Shown one piece after another: positions 35,407 to 46,631 of a stretch of 64,000 bases of DNA. Origin of the DNA: Mucilaginibacter sp. UR6-1 (lineage in GTDB: Bacteria > Bacteroidota > Bacteroidia > Sphingobacteriales > Sphingobacteriaceae). The notes beneath the pieces were generated by a model. It was not told the DNA's origin. It was given only the letters and a program-made list of their open reading frames with translations, and searched no databases. Location: contig NZ_JAJIWP010000001.1 of NCBI RefSeq assembly GCF_020880975.1, positions 372,001-436,000 on the forward strand, in the 5' to 3' direction. A program made the translations under genes and the position numbers. Positions within the stretch are counted from its first letter, which is position 1. Every line of letters begins with the position of its first letter.

Positions 35407-36756
35407 ATGAAAATTCAATCATACATCATATTATTTGTTTTATCGCTTTCGGCAGCCTCGTGCCAAAAGTACCTTGATGTTGAGCCAAGGGCATCGATAT
35501 CTGACGAACAAACCATTTTTGACAAGGCATCGGCACAAACCGCACTTAACGGGGTTTATTCACAACTGGCGTCGGGTGGTTATTACAGCACCACTTTCCA
35601 GTCGATAGGTTACCTGTCCGGAGATAATATTCAATGGACCGGTTCACAATCGCAGGTGCAGGAGCTGATAAACCATAATGTAAGTACAGGCAATGCCACC
35701 ATCAGCGGTGCATGGACAGCCATTTATTATACCATAAGCAGGGCTAACCATATTATAGACAAGGTTCCCGGCGTACAGGATGCCTCGTTTGCCGACGCTG
35801 ATAAGAATAAGATTTTGGGCGAAGCATACTTTATCCGCGCGTTATCTTACTTTGATCTGGCGCGTACCTGGGGGGCCGCGCCTATTATAACCAAACCCAC
35901 TAACAGCCCTGCTGATAACGTAGGTATTGGCCGCAGGCCGGTAGCCGAGGTATATGCGCAGGCATTGAATGACCTTAACGCTGCCGAACCTTTATTAACT
36001 GAAACCACCGACCGTTACCGTGCAACCCGCAAAACGGTATGGGCTTTAAAAGCCAGGTTTTACCTCTACCAAAAGGACTGGGCTAAGGCCGAGGAGTATG
36101 CCACAAAATTAATAGGTGATAATAACTACGCGTTGGTTAAACCTTACAGCGCGTTTTTCGCCAATAACGTGCGTGGTACACAGGAATCGGTTTTTGAGAT
36201 TTTTTACAGTGCAAACGAGTTGAACAATCATCGTAACCAGTGGCAGCCGCAAACCAACGGCGGTACCCGGCAATGGGCACCTAATGATGCCTTTGTAGCC
36301 CTGGTAAATAAACCTGACTCGGGCGGTAACCGTAATGTACTTGTTGCTCAGGATAACCAGGGGCGTTGGTATGGTAATCTGTATTACCGCACACCGGCTG
36401 CTGACCCAAGCTTTGTGATACGTATTGCGGAACTGTACCTGATCCGCGCAGAGGCAAGGGCGCAATTAGGCTCGGCTAATGACCTGATAGGCGCACGTGC
36501 TGATTTGAATGCCGTGCGTGACCGTGCCGGTTTAGCTGCCACTACATCAACAACACAGGCTGCTCTTTTACTATCTATTGAGCAGGAACGCCGTATAGAA
36601 TTCGCGCTTGAGCCGCATCGTTGGTTTGATTTGGTGCGTACCGGCCGTGCGCAGGCGGTGCTGAAAATAGCTGATCCAAACAAATTACTGTTGCCTGTTC
36701 CGCAGGAGCAGATACAGATCGATCCGTCGCTGTTGCCAAATAACCCGGGTTATTAA
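35407..36756 (+). CDS. SusD/RagB-type surface lipoprotein
   Basis: The 449-aa protein has a lipoprotein signal (IILFVLSLSAASCQKYLDVE, lipobox SASC-like AASC). The SusD fold is shown by helical TPR-like repeats (ALNGVYSQLASGGYY, ILGEAYFIRALSYFDLARTW) and the C-terminal RagB signature LLSIEQERRIEFALEPHRWF, then FDLVRTGRAQAVL. It forms the ligand-binding lid on the SusC barrel. It lies 9 bases after susC. Operon context points to capture of a sulfur-containing substrate, which is inference. Confidence 0.95.
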   Translation: MKIQSYIILFVLSLSAASCQKYLDVEPRASISDEQTIFDKASAQTALNGVYSQLASGGYYSTTFQSIGYLSGDNIQWTGSQSQVQELINHNVSTGNATISGAWTAIYYTISRANHIIDKVPGVQDASFADADKNKILGEAYFIRALSYFDLARTWGAAPIITKPTNSPADNVGIGRRPVAEVYAQALNDLNAAEPLLTETTDRYRATRKTVWALKARFYLYQKDWAKAEEYATKLIGDNNYALVKPYSAFFANNVRGTQESVFEIFYSANELNNHRNQWQPQTNGGTRQWAPNDAFVALVNKPDSGGNRNVLVAQDNQGRWYGNLYYRTPAADPSFVIRIAELYLIRAEARAQLGSANDLIGARADLNAVRDRAGLAATTSTTQAALLLSIEQERRIEFALEPHRWFDLVRTGRAQAVLKIADPNKLLLPVPQEQIQIDPSLLPNNPGY

Positions 36757-36776
36757 TCTATTTAAAGCATAAAAAA

Positions 36777-38111
36777 ATGAGTACAGGTATTTTAAACGAC
36801 GACCGCCATTGGTCGGCAACCGAGCGGAACGTTTTCCGCTTCGCGTTCATTTACTTCCTGCTGCAATCATTGCCAATCAGTACAGGCTATTTTGCCCGGC
36901 TATTCTTCATCAACTGGCTAAAGCTGGATTACCAGGACATATTTAACCTGACGCGCTTTAACCCATCCTTTTTTGGAGATGACACCTTTTTGAACTGGCT
37001 GATTGTAGCCATTATAGCTTTAGTTGGCGCATTCACCTGGGCAAAAAGAGCTGAAAAACTAACCGACAATGATCATGACAGGCTTTATTACTGGTTGCGT
37101 GTTATCGTGCGTTATCGCCTGGCTATCGGCATCATAGGTTATGGTATTATCAAAGTATTCCCTTTGCAGGCACCTTTCCCATCCATCAGTAACCTTAATA
37201 CCAGCTATGGCGATTATAACGACTGGAAGGTTTTCTCGCTTAGCCTGGGTATAGTACCCTCATACGAAACCTTTTTAGGCGGGATAGAAGTGCTGGCGGG
37301 GCTGCTGTTGTTTTTCAGGAGGACGGCATCTGTTGGTGCTATCATCATCCTGATATTTACGGGCAACGTGTTTATATCTAACCTGGCTTATGAGGGTGGA
37401 GAATATGTTTACAGCTTTTACCTGCTATCGTTAGCGCTATTTGTTTTGGCACAGGATGCGCTACGTATACACCGTTTGATAGGTGAGGAGAAGCCAACCA
37501 CACCGGTACATTATAAGCCGTCGTATCCGGGCAGGCTGGCTGTTGTACGCGTGGCATCCAAAGTATTCGTCATCCTGTTTTTTGTGCTGATCTATGGCTT
37601 CAAGGCATCAGATGGTTATAAAAATGACCCATACCAATTCCCTAAGTCGACCGGGCTTAGCAACAGCGCGGGCCTGTATAATGTGCGCGAGTTCAGGTTA
37701 AATCAAAAGGACCACCCATATTCAGCTACCGACCCTGTTCGCTGGCGCGATGTGGTGTTTGAGAAATGGGCTACCATCAGCATACGCTCAAACAGGCCGG
37801 TTGTATTACAAACATCTAATTACGAGCGTACCAGCCGTAATGATAACGAAAGAGATTACGAACTGGCAGGCTCAGGCGGCAGGCATTACTACAGCTATAC
37901 GGCGGATACAGTTCAGCATGTGTTACACCTGCAAAACAAGAACCGTCATTATGCCGATGAAAAGCTGACGCTAAACTATAGCTGGCTGAGCGATAGTACA
38001 CTGGCATTATCCGGACGTATACCAAACCAGGATTCCATTTACGTGGTGCTTGACAGGGTGCCAAAAAAATACCTGTTACTACAGGACAGAAGAGAAAAAA
38101 TAAAACTTTAA
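36777..38111 (+). CDS. DoxX-like membrane protein, first of two paralogues
   Basis: This 444-aa protein has at least five hydrophobic helices in its first 240 residues and a soluble C-terminal part of about 190 residues with beta-rich repeats (WATISIRSNRPVVLQTSNYE, SIYVVLDRVPKKYLLLQDRR). The membrane part has the DoxX-like segments RYRLAIGIIGYGIIKVFPLQ and FLGGIEVLAGLLLFFRRTAS. The next gene is a clear paralogue with the same plan. DoxX/DoxD proteins are linked to sulfur oxidation and redox in other organisms; whether that holds here is inferred from the SoxC-like neighbour. Confidence 0.75.
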   Translation: MSTGILNDDRHWSATERNVFRFAFIYFLLQSLPISTGYFARLFFINWLKLDYQDIFNLTRFNPSFFGDDTFLNWLIVAIIALVGAFTWAKRAEKLTDNDHDRLYYWLRVIVRYRLAIGIIGYGIIKVFPLQAPFPSISNLNTSYGDYNDWKVFSLSLGIVPSYETFLGGIEVLAGLLLFFRRTASVGAIIILIFTGNVFISNLAYEGGEYVYSFYLLSLALFVLAQDALRIHRLIGEEKPTTPVHYKPSYPGRLAVVRVASKVFVILFFVLIYGFKASDGYKNDPYQFPKSTGLSNSAGLYNVREFRLNQKDHPYSATDPVRWRDVVFEKWATISIRSNRPVVLQTSNYERTSRNDNERDYELAGSGGRHYYSYTADTVQHVLHLQNKNRHYADEKLTLNYSWLSDSTLALSGRIPNQDSIYVVLDRVPKKYLLLQDRREKIKL

Positions 38112-38123
38112 ACAAACGAAGCT

Positions 38124-39809
38124 ATGTCTGTTTTAGAAGAACAAGTGGCAGTAGCCGAACCGGCTCAGGCCAATGCCCCGGCACCACAGCGTAAACCATG
38201 GAAGCCGCTAAAAAGATTTGGGTTTCGCATCGCGTTCATATTCTTTATTCTGCTGTCAATCCCTACGGATGGGCGCTGGTACGTGAACGCGTTGACCATT
38301 GATTGGCTGCACCCGCATTACCGTGATATATATGATATTGCAAGATTTTCGCCCAACTATAGCCAGTTTTTTGGCGAAAAGAGGGGTTATGAAAGCATCA
38401 CACAGTCACAATCAGATACCGTGAACACCAAGGGCTTCCGGACTAAAAAAGCCAACACTGCCGCCGCTGCTGCGGATGAGCGTAGCTTTTTATCGGATTA
38501 CAAAGAGTGGGGCTATGCCTTACTGATAGCCGTAGCCGGTGCCCTGATCTGGACGGCGCTTGACCGTAAGCGAAAGGAGTATCATATACTGTATTACTGG
38601 CTGCGCGTGGTGGTGCGTTACCGTGCAGGTATCGGCATTATTGGTTTTGGTTTCACCAAATTATTTCCAACTCAAATGCCTTATCCATCACTGGGCTTGC
38701 TGAATACTGATTTTGGCGACTTTACCTCGCAAAAAATCTATTGGCTATCGGTAGGTATTGTGCCCTGGTACCAGGTGTTTGGTGGTATTGTTGAAGTTGC
38801 GGCAGGTGCCATGCTATTCTTCCGTAAAACAACAACCTATGGTGCACTATTGCTTGCCGCCGCGTTGTTTGATATTACGTTTGTAAATTACGCTTATGAT
38901 GGCGGGGTACATGTTTACGCTTTTTACTTTGTGCTGTTAGGTGGCTTTATTTTGGCGGATGATATTCCCAATTTATATCGCCTGCTGGTACAGGAAAAAA
39001 CTACTGTGCCGCTCAGGTATTACCCTGACCTTTCAACAGGATTTGGAAAGTATGCACGTATTGGTTTAAAGGCTTTAACCTTTATTATATTTTTTGGTGT
39101 ATTAACCTATACCGAAGTGATCAACTTTAATTACGATCCATACAAGCAGCCATCAACAGCGGGTGTAAAGGCATTGAGAGGTAATTATTATGTAACGGAA
39201 TTCCGTATCAATAATAAGGTAATACCATACTCGCCGCTTGATACCGTGCGATGGCAACAGGCTACATTCGAGAACTGGACAACGCTAACCTTCAAAGTAA
39301 ACAAACCCGCATGGCTTGATCTATCAAACGGCGGCGGCAGCCCGATGAAGGATATTCTGCGCACGTTCGAGATCACCGGTACAGCAGGCGGGCAACGGGC
39401 CTTCCATTATTATGCCGACACGGTTGACCATGTGCTGTATCTACAAAATAAGAACGCAGCGGCTAACCGGAGAAGAAGGCAGTCCGGTGCGGATGCAAAG
39501 AGTGATAAGTCATCAGCAAAAAAAGAAAAAGCGGATAACTGGATAAGCAAGGCCGCGCTTGCACACATCGGCAATGAGCGTGATATGATCGATAAAAGGG
39601 CATGGTCAACCCGCCGCGACCGTGAGTTCGCCGAAAAGGTGAAAGAGCCTAAACGCCAACGATTGGTATTGCATTACCATACTACGGATGGCTCGCGTGT
39701 GGTGCTTGAAGGTATCAATGAAAACCGTGATTCTATTTATGTAGTGCTTGACAGGTATACGCGTAAATATGCCTTACCGCAAAGCACATTATCCGCAGGT
39801 AAATATTAA
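38124..39809 (+). CDS. DoxX-like membrane protein, second paralogue
   Basis: The 561-aa product shares the plan of the preceding gene: HPHYRDIYDIARFSPNYSQF, RYRAGIGIIGFGFTKLFPTQ, FGGIVEVAAGAMLFFRKTTT and the C-terminal SIYVVLDRYTRKYAL. It carries extra charged insertions, one near residue 100 and a Lys/Arg/Ser-rich stretch near residue 450 (RRRRQSGADAKSDKSSAKKE). Tandem duplication followed by divergence explains the pair. It starts 12 bases after the first paralogue. They may form a heterodimer in the inner membrane that passes electrons to quinone; this is inference. Confidence 0.75.
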   Translation: MSVLEEQVAVAEPAQANAPAPQRKPWKPLKRFGFRIAFIFFILLSIPTDGRWYVNALTIDWLHPHYRDIYDIARFSPNYSQFFGEKRGYESITQSQSDTVNTKGFRTKKANTAAAAADERSFLSDYKEWGYALLIAVAGALIWTALDRKRKEYHILYYWLRVVVRYRAGIGIIGFGFTKLFPTQMPYPSLGLLNTDFGDFTSQKIYWLSVGIVPWYQVFGGIVEVAAGAMLFFRKTTTYGALLLAAALFDITFVNYAYDGGVHVYAFYFVLLGGFILADDIPNLYRLLVQEKTTVPLRYYPDLSTGFGKYARIGLKALTFIIFFGVLTYTEVINFNYDPYKQPSTAGVKALRGNYYVTEFRINNKVIPYSPLDTVRWQQATFENWTTLTFKVNKPAWLDLSNGGGSPMKDILRTFEITGTAGGQRAFHYYADTVDHVLYLQNKNAAANRRRRQSGADAKSDKSSAKKEKADNWISKAALAHIGNERDMIDKRAWSTRRDREFAEKVKEPKRQRLVLHYHTTDGSRVVLEGINENRDSIYVVLDRYTRKYALPQSTLSAGKY

Positions 39810-39819
39810 AACAAAGCAG

Positions 39820-40443
39820 ATGCACAATTGCAGGGCAGGGAATAAGCTGATATGGTTGCCGCTTGCGGCAGGTTTGCTTTGGGTAGTTTCAGCAGCGTTT
39901 GTTGAAGGCAACTTTGGTAAAAATACGGCTTTACCCTTGACTGATACCGTACCCTGGCCAGCAACCTTTGGGTTAGGGCGTGCGGCAACAGCGGCTGATA
40001 TTAAGGCGTGGGATATTGACGTTAGTCCGGATGGGCAGGGATTACCCGTAGGGCAGGGAACTGCTGTTGCGGGTAAAATAGTGTACCAAACTAAATGTGC
40101 AGCCTGCCATGGTAAAACCGGTGAAGCGGAGGCAGGAATAAAACTGCCTGCACCTGTGCTGGTAAGCGATACTGTTTTTGCAAGCCGAAAAACCAACACC
40201 ATTGGCAATTACTGGCCTTATGCTACCACAGTGTTTGATTATGTACGCCGTGCCATGCCTTACCATGCGCCGCAATCATTAACCAATAACGAAGTTTACG
40301 CTGTAACAGCATACCTGCTGAGTGCTAACAAAATAATTGCTGCCGATGCAGTAATGAATGCCCGCAGCTTGCCAAAGGTAGTAATGCCCGCGCGTAAGTA
40401 TTATATTAATGACGACCGCAAAGGCGGTCCCGAAGTTAAATAG
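39820..40443 (+). CDS. Membrane-anchored c-type cytochrome (SoxD/SorB-like)
   Basis: The start ATG at 39820 follows the previous stop by 10 bases; the longer frame from 39748 would overlap it. The 207-aa protein has an N-terminal signal anchor (LIWLPLAAGLLWVVSAAF) and one haem c site CAACHG at about residues 93-97. The C-terminal cytochrome helix reads SLTNNEVYAVTAYLLSANKI. A methionine before it (RRAMPYHAP) may be the sixth ligand. Position directly before a SoxC-like molybdoenzyme indicates that it is the electron acceptor subunit. Confidence 0.88.
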   Translation: MHNCRAGNKLIWLPLAAGLLWVVSAAFVEGNFGKNTALPLTDTVPWPATFGLGRAATAADIKAWDIDVSPDGQGLPVGQGTAVAGKIVYQTKCAACHGKTGEAEAGIKLPAPVLVSDTVFASRKTNTIGNYWPYATTVFDYVRRAMPYHAPQSLTNNEVYAVTAYLLSANKIIAADAVMNARSLPKVVMPARKYYINDDRKGGPEVK

Positions 40444-40455
40444 CTGTAGCAGATA

Positions 40456-41715
40456 ATGGAACAGAACCACAAAGAAGGTAGCAGCAAACCAACAAAGTTA
40501 TCGCGCCGAAAAATATTGGGCGGAATGGCCGCAGCAGGTATATTATACATTCAAACATCATTAGGTAAAACCATTAAACCCGTGTTGCCTGCCAGGTGGC
40601 GTAAAAATGATGCTTTAGCTGATGAACTGATAACGCCGGGCCCCGGGCCAAGCAAAATAGGAGGGCGCTCACCGTATGAGAAACCACAGCGTTTACCTTC
40701 GGATATTTCATCGCGTACGCCTTTGCAGGATCTGATAAGCCCGATAACGCCGTCTGATCTGCATTATGAGCGCCACCATGCCGGGGTACCGAATATCGAC
40801 CCTGAAAAATATGAGCTGCTGATACACGGCATGGTTAATAAGCCGATGAAGTTTACGCTGCGTGATCTGAAACGTTTTCCGGCAGTGAGCCGGATCTGTT
40901 TTTTAGAATGTTCAGGTAACTTTCGGTCGGGTAAAGAAACCATGACCGCGCAGGAAGTTTGCGGCCTTACAAGCCAGAGCGAGTGGACGGGCGTAATGTT
41001 GTCGACGCTTTTCAGAGAGGTAGGCATTAAGCCCAAAGCCGACTGGTTTTTGGCCGAAGGTGCTGATGCGGCCTATCTTACCCGTAGTATACCAACCCGC
41101 AAAGCCTGGGAAGATGCCATGATCGTATACGGTCAAAACGGCGAGGCCATTCGTCCGGAGCAGGGTTATCCGGCCCGTTTGCTGTTGCCGGGATGGGAGG
41201 GTAACATGAACGTAAAATGGCTCAGGCGGATAGAACTTTCTGACCAGCCGTTTATGACGAGGGAAGAAACCAGTAAATACACTTATCCTGTTAAAGACAA
41301 AATAAGGCAGTTCAGTTTTGAGATGGACGCGCGGTCAATCATAACCTCGCCATCATATCCCGCAAAGGTTGAACCCGGCTGGAACGAGATCCGCGGTTTG
41401 GCATGGACGGGCAGGGGCAAGGTAACCAAAGTTGAGGTTACCATTGATGCGGGCCGCACCTGGCAGGTAGCGCAATTACAGGAGCCCGTGCTTTCAAAAG
41501 CGCATACTTACTTCAGGCTGCTATGGTACTGGGATGGCGGCGAAACCGAAATTGCCAGCCGCGTAACCGACGAAACCGGCTATACCCAGCCTACGCTTAA
41601 ACAACTGATTGATTACCGGGGTGCCGATATGGGCGGGTATCATCTTAACCCCATTACCGCATGGCAGATCAAGCGAGATGGTTCGGTATTGTTTAAACCC
41701 GAGAGTAGAAAATAA
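40456..41715 (+). CDS. SoxC-like molybdopterin sulfite/sulfur dehydrogenase
   Basis: The 419-aa enzyme carries a twin-arginine signal (SRRKILGGMAAAGIL, Arg17-Arg18), so it is exported folded. The sulfite-oxidase-family molybdopterin domain contains FLECSGNFRSG with the molybdenum-ligand Cys at residue 152, YPARLLLPGWEGNMNVKWLR, and a C-terminal Mo-co dimerisation domain (GLAWTGRGKVTKVEVTIDAG, LLWYWDGGETEIASRVTDET). The best fit is SoxC/SorA, which oxidises sulfite or sulfane sulfur and passes electrons to a cytochrome, here the preceding gene product. The physiological substrate remains to be shown. Confidence 0.9.
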   Translation: MEQNHKEGSSKPTKLSRRKILGGMAAAGILYIQTSLGKTIKPVLPARWRKNDALADELITPGPGPSKIGGRSPYEKPQRLPSDISSRTPLQDLISPITPSDLHYERHHAGVPNIDPEKYELLIHGMVNKPMKFTLRDLKRFPAVSRICFLECSGNFRSGKETMTAQEVCGLTSQSEWTGVMLSTLFREVGIKPKADWFLAEGADAAYLTRSIPTRKAWEDAMIVYGQNGEAIRPEQGYPARLLLPGWEGNMNVKWLRRIELSDQPFMTREETSKYTYPVKDKIRQFSFEMDARSIITSPSYPAKVEPGWNEIRGLAWTGRGKVTKVEVTIDAGRTWQVAQLQEPVLSKAHTYFRLLWYWDGGETEIASRVTDETGYTQPTLKQLIDYRGADMGGYHLNPITAWQIKRDGSVLFKPESRK

Positions 41716-41765
41716 ATTATAATATCAAACTTAAAATTCAGAAACTTATAACCACCAAAAAATTT

Positions 41766-43013
41766 ATGATGAATAAAAGTATTTTAACTGAAGACTGGAC
41801 CGTAGTGCTGTTAGGATTTATTATTATCACACTGTCGTTGGCAGGTGTGCTGCTTGCCGCGCCGGAGTTTAGCTGGGCTGCCGCTGATGATCTGACAGGT
41901 AAGGTATTAAGTACGGCCAATCTGCTGAATATACTGATACAACTGGTTTATGTGCTTATAATAGCCGTTATTGGCGCGGCATTTACAGGTAAATCAGTAA
42001 CCGGGGTGCTCAAAGTTTTTCCGCTGGTTTATTTACTTACTATAGTGGCGCTTATAATAGCCGGCAGTAGCCAGGCTAAGGCGCTTAACCTTGAGGCTGT
42101 TATTTTTAGCCTGATTATCGGTTTGCTGATTGGTAACCTGTTCAATCTGCCCCAATGGTTTAAGGATGCATTAGCATCAGAGTTTTATGTAAAGGTAGGC
42201 CTGGTTCTGTTGGGTACCAGCATCATATTTTCTGATATTCTGAAAGCGGGTTCGTTAGGTTTGATACAGGCTTTGGTGGTTGTGGTATCGGTATGGTATT
42301 TCTCATACTGGGTATGTAAAAAACTAAAGATAGATTCGGAACTGACCATGATGCTATCGAGCGCGGTATCTATCTGCGGTGTATCGGCAGCTATTGCTAC
42401 ATCAGGAGCTATAAAAGGCGATTCAAAAAAACTGTCGCTGGTAATATCATTAGTACTGATAACCGCTGTACCCATGATGGTTTTTATGCCATACCTGGCT
42501 AAGGTGATGGGCCTATCGCAGGAAGTTACCGGAGCCTGGCTTGGCGGCAGTATTGATACCACGGGCGCGGTGGTGGCATCAGGTAGCCTTGTTGGCGAAA
42601 CAGCGTTAAAGATCAGCTCCATAGTTAAATTCTCGCAAAATGTGTTATTAGGTATTGCCGCCTTTGTTATTTCAGTTTACTGGACGTATACTAAAAAAGC
42701 TACCGGAACTGATGCTGACAGCAAGCCTACGCTCAAAGTGATCTGGGAGCGCTTCCCTAAATTCGTGATCGGATTTATAGCGGCATCATTATTATTCTCT
42801 TTCTTTATCTCGCCCGATCAGGCCGCGGCGGTAAAGGGCCCATTAAAAAACCTGCAGGGGTTATGGTTCGCGCTGGCATTCACCAGTATAGGGCTTGAAA
42901 CCAATTTTCGTGACCTGATACATCGCGATAGCAAAAAACCGATATACGCCTTTTTAATAGCGCAAAGCTTTAATGTGGTGATCACTTTGGTTATTGCCTA
43001 TTTGTTATTCTAA
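41766..43013 (+). CDS. YeiH-type putative sulfate exporter family transporter
   Basis: The 415-aa protein has about ten to eleven membrane helices. The family signature regions are visible: VGLVLLGTSIIFSDILKAGS, the Ser/Cys-rich LSSAVSICGVSAAIATSGAI, WLGGSIDTTGAVVASGSLVG and IGLETNFRDLI near the end. The PSE/YeiH family is predicted to export sulfate or sulfite; some members are regulated by CysB-type proteins. Its place right after the sulfite dehydrogenase fits removal of the oxidised product. A strong terminator 20 bases downstream marks the operon end. Confidence 0.88.
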   Translation: MMNKSILTEDWTVVLLGFIIITLSLAGVLLAAPEFSWAAADDLTGKVLSTANLLNILIQLVYVLIIAVIGAAFTGKSVTGVLKVFPLVYLLTIVALIIAGSSQAKALNLEAVIFSLIIGLLIGNLFNLPQWFKDALASEFYVKVGLVLLGTSIIFSDILKAGSLGLIQALVVVVSVWYFSYWVCKKLKIDSELTMMLSSAVSICGVSAAIATSGAIKGDSKKLSLVISLVLITAVPMMVFMPYLAKVMGLSQEVTGAWLGGSIDTTGAVVASGSLVGETALKISSIVKFSQNVLLGIAAFVISVYWTYTKKATGTDADSKPTLKVIWERFPKFVIGFIAASLLFSFFISPDQAAAVKGPLKNLQGLWFALAFTSIGLETNFRDLIHRDSKKPIYAFLIAQSFNVVITLVIAYLLF

Positions 43014-43033
43014 ACCTGATATATTACATAAAG

Positions 43034-43066
43034 ACCCCGTAGAAATATATTTCTGTGGGGCCTTTT
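43034..43066 (+). terminator. Terminator of the SusCD-SoxCD operon
   Basis: CCCCGTAGAAAT (43035-43046) pairs with ATTTCTGTGGGG (43049-43060), including one G-T pair, followed by CCTTTTATT. It separates the operon from katG. Confidence 0.85.
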
Positions 43067-43196
43067 ATTGTTCGGTGATCTCTCAACTACAAATGGGCAT
43101 TGATAGTTTTTAGCTATTCGGCATAGAATATATTGATTGTGATTGTATTTATTAATGCCTTAAATTTACTTTATCAATCAAATTATAGCTTAGTAA

Positions 43197-45485
<2,289 letters not shown>

Positions 45486-45510
45486 TAACGACCTGTTAAG
45501 TATAAATATA

Positions 45511-45535
45511 AAAGGCACCCGCAAGGTGCCTTTTG
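45511..45535 (+). terminator. katG terminator
   Basis: AAAGGCACC (45511-45519) pairs with GGTGCCTTT (45525-45533) over a 5-base loop, then TT. Confidence 0.9.
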
Positions 45536-45630
45536 TATTTATAAGTGATGAAGGACATTTTTTTTGACAGCGTTGCATCAGTAATACTTGATTGTTTACG
45601 CTATATTTTTACATAAACAAACACGAATTT

Positions 45631-46080
45631 ATGTTGGGCGAATTAACACAAATACAAGCCGTTGAATTGCTTACAAAGCATCTTACCGGTCGGCTTGGTT
45701 GCCATGCTGATGGCGTTACTTATGTGGTACCGGTAAATTATGTCTTTAAGGATAATACCATTTATTCTCACTCCGCATCGGGTAAAAAAATTGACATGAT
45801 GCGGAAAAACCCGGATGTGTGTTTTGAAGTAGATGAATTGCAAAGCATTTTTAAGTGGAAGAGTGTGATAGCCTGGGGCCGTTTTGTTGAAATTAGTGAT
45901 ATAGCAGAAAAGCAGCAGGTGATGCAGAGTATCATTCATCGTATTATGCCCTTAGTTACCACACCTCATGGGCATCCTTCACACGGTATTACCGATCACG
46001 AAAGCGATATTGGTGATAAGGTTGAACTTGTTATTTATAAAATCGTGATCGATAAGATAACTGGTCGCTTTGAAAACTAA
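45631..46080 (+). CDS. PNPOx-fold flavin/nucleotide-binding protein
   Basis: The product is a split-barrel protein of about 149 aa, starting at ATG 45631 (MLGELTQIQAVELL). It shows LGCHADGVTYVVPVNYVFKD, IYSHSASGKKIDMMRKNPDV, CFEVDE and WKSVIAWGRFVEI. These match the pyridoxamine-5'-phosphate-oxidase-related family that binds FMN or F420 and reduces small molecules such as nitro compounds. The longer frame starting at 45592 lacks conserved residues. It stands alone with a terminator downstream. The substrate is unknown. Confidence 0.85.
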   Translation: MLGELTQIQAVELLTKHLTGRLGCHADGVTYVVPVNYVFKDNTIYSHSASGKKIDMMRKNPDVCFEVDELQSIFKWKSVIAWGRFVEISDIAEKQQVMQSIIHRIMPLVTTPHGHPSHGITDHESDIGDKVELVIYKIVIDKITGRFEN

Positions 46081-46187
46081 AAGGCGGTACTGAAAGATAC
46101 AGGGGGCATGGCTTTTACCTCTATACAACCAGGTGCAGATAAGTTCAAGCAGGGTACGCGATATTCCAGTAAGATTATGATAAAAAC

Positions 46188-46222
46188 AAAAAACCTCTAA
46201 ATATATATTTAGAGGTTTTTTT
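46188..46222. terminator. Bidirectional terminator
   Basis: AAAAAACCTCTAAATA and TATTTAGAGGTTTTTTT (46188-46222) form a long perfect palindrome between the PNPOx-like gene and the minus-strand tRNA-Pro. Confidence 0.9.
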
Positions 46223-46236
46223 AGTATCGCTTTAAG

Positions 46237-46310
46237 TCGGGATGGCAGGATTCGAACCTGCGGCCTCCACATCCCAAATGTGGCGCGATACCGGGCTACG
46301 CTACATCCCG
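46237..46310 (-). tRNA. tRNA-Pro (TGG)
   Basis: Minus-strand cloverleaf with acceptor CGGGATG/CATCCCG (perfect), anticodon stem CCACA/TGTGG and loop TTTGGGA (anticodon TGG), T-loop TTCGAAT and discriminator A. No CCA is encoded. Confidence 0.96.
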
Positions 46311-46585
46311 AAAGGGTTTGCAAAGGTAAAATTTTAATGCTTTAATGCAAAATAAATTTAAAGTATTTTATCAGTAAACTGATGTTGAACCTTTGCTATA
46401 TTAATGAACTTTCGCTTAAATAAACAGTTGTTGTTTTTTCTGAAGCGCATGCAAAAGTAAGTTTTTAATGGGTAATTGCAATAGCCTGCAAATTTAATTA
46501 TATAACTTATATTATAGTTGGCAGATTATCAGCAGAATAATTTTTTATTAATTCTTATATCTATGCTTAACCACCCATATTTATA

Positions 46586-46611
46586 CAAAAAAACCCGCCA
46601 AAAGCGGGTTT
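46586..46611 (-). terminator. Terminator for polyprenol-phosphate glycosyltransferase gene
   Basis: On the minus strand AAACCCGC and GCGGGTTT pair over a TTTTG loop, followed by T7. The stretch 46312-46585 between this and tRNA-Pro shows no gene. Confidence 0.88.
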
Positions 46612-46631
46612 AATACCTTAAACTGGTTGCA

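Noticed and set aside
38124..39809. Frameshift or fusion in the second DoxX-like gene because of its extra length
   Set aside because: The frame is continuous and the additional residues form discrete charged insertions, so it is a diverged paralogue rather than a broken gene.
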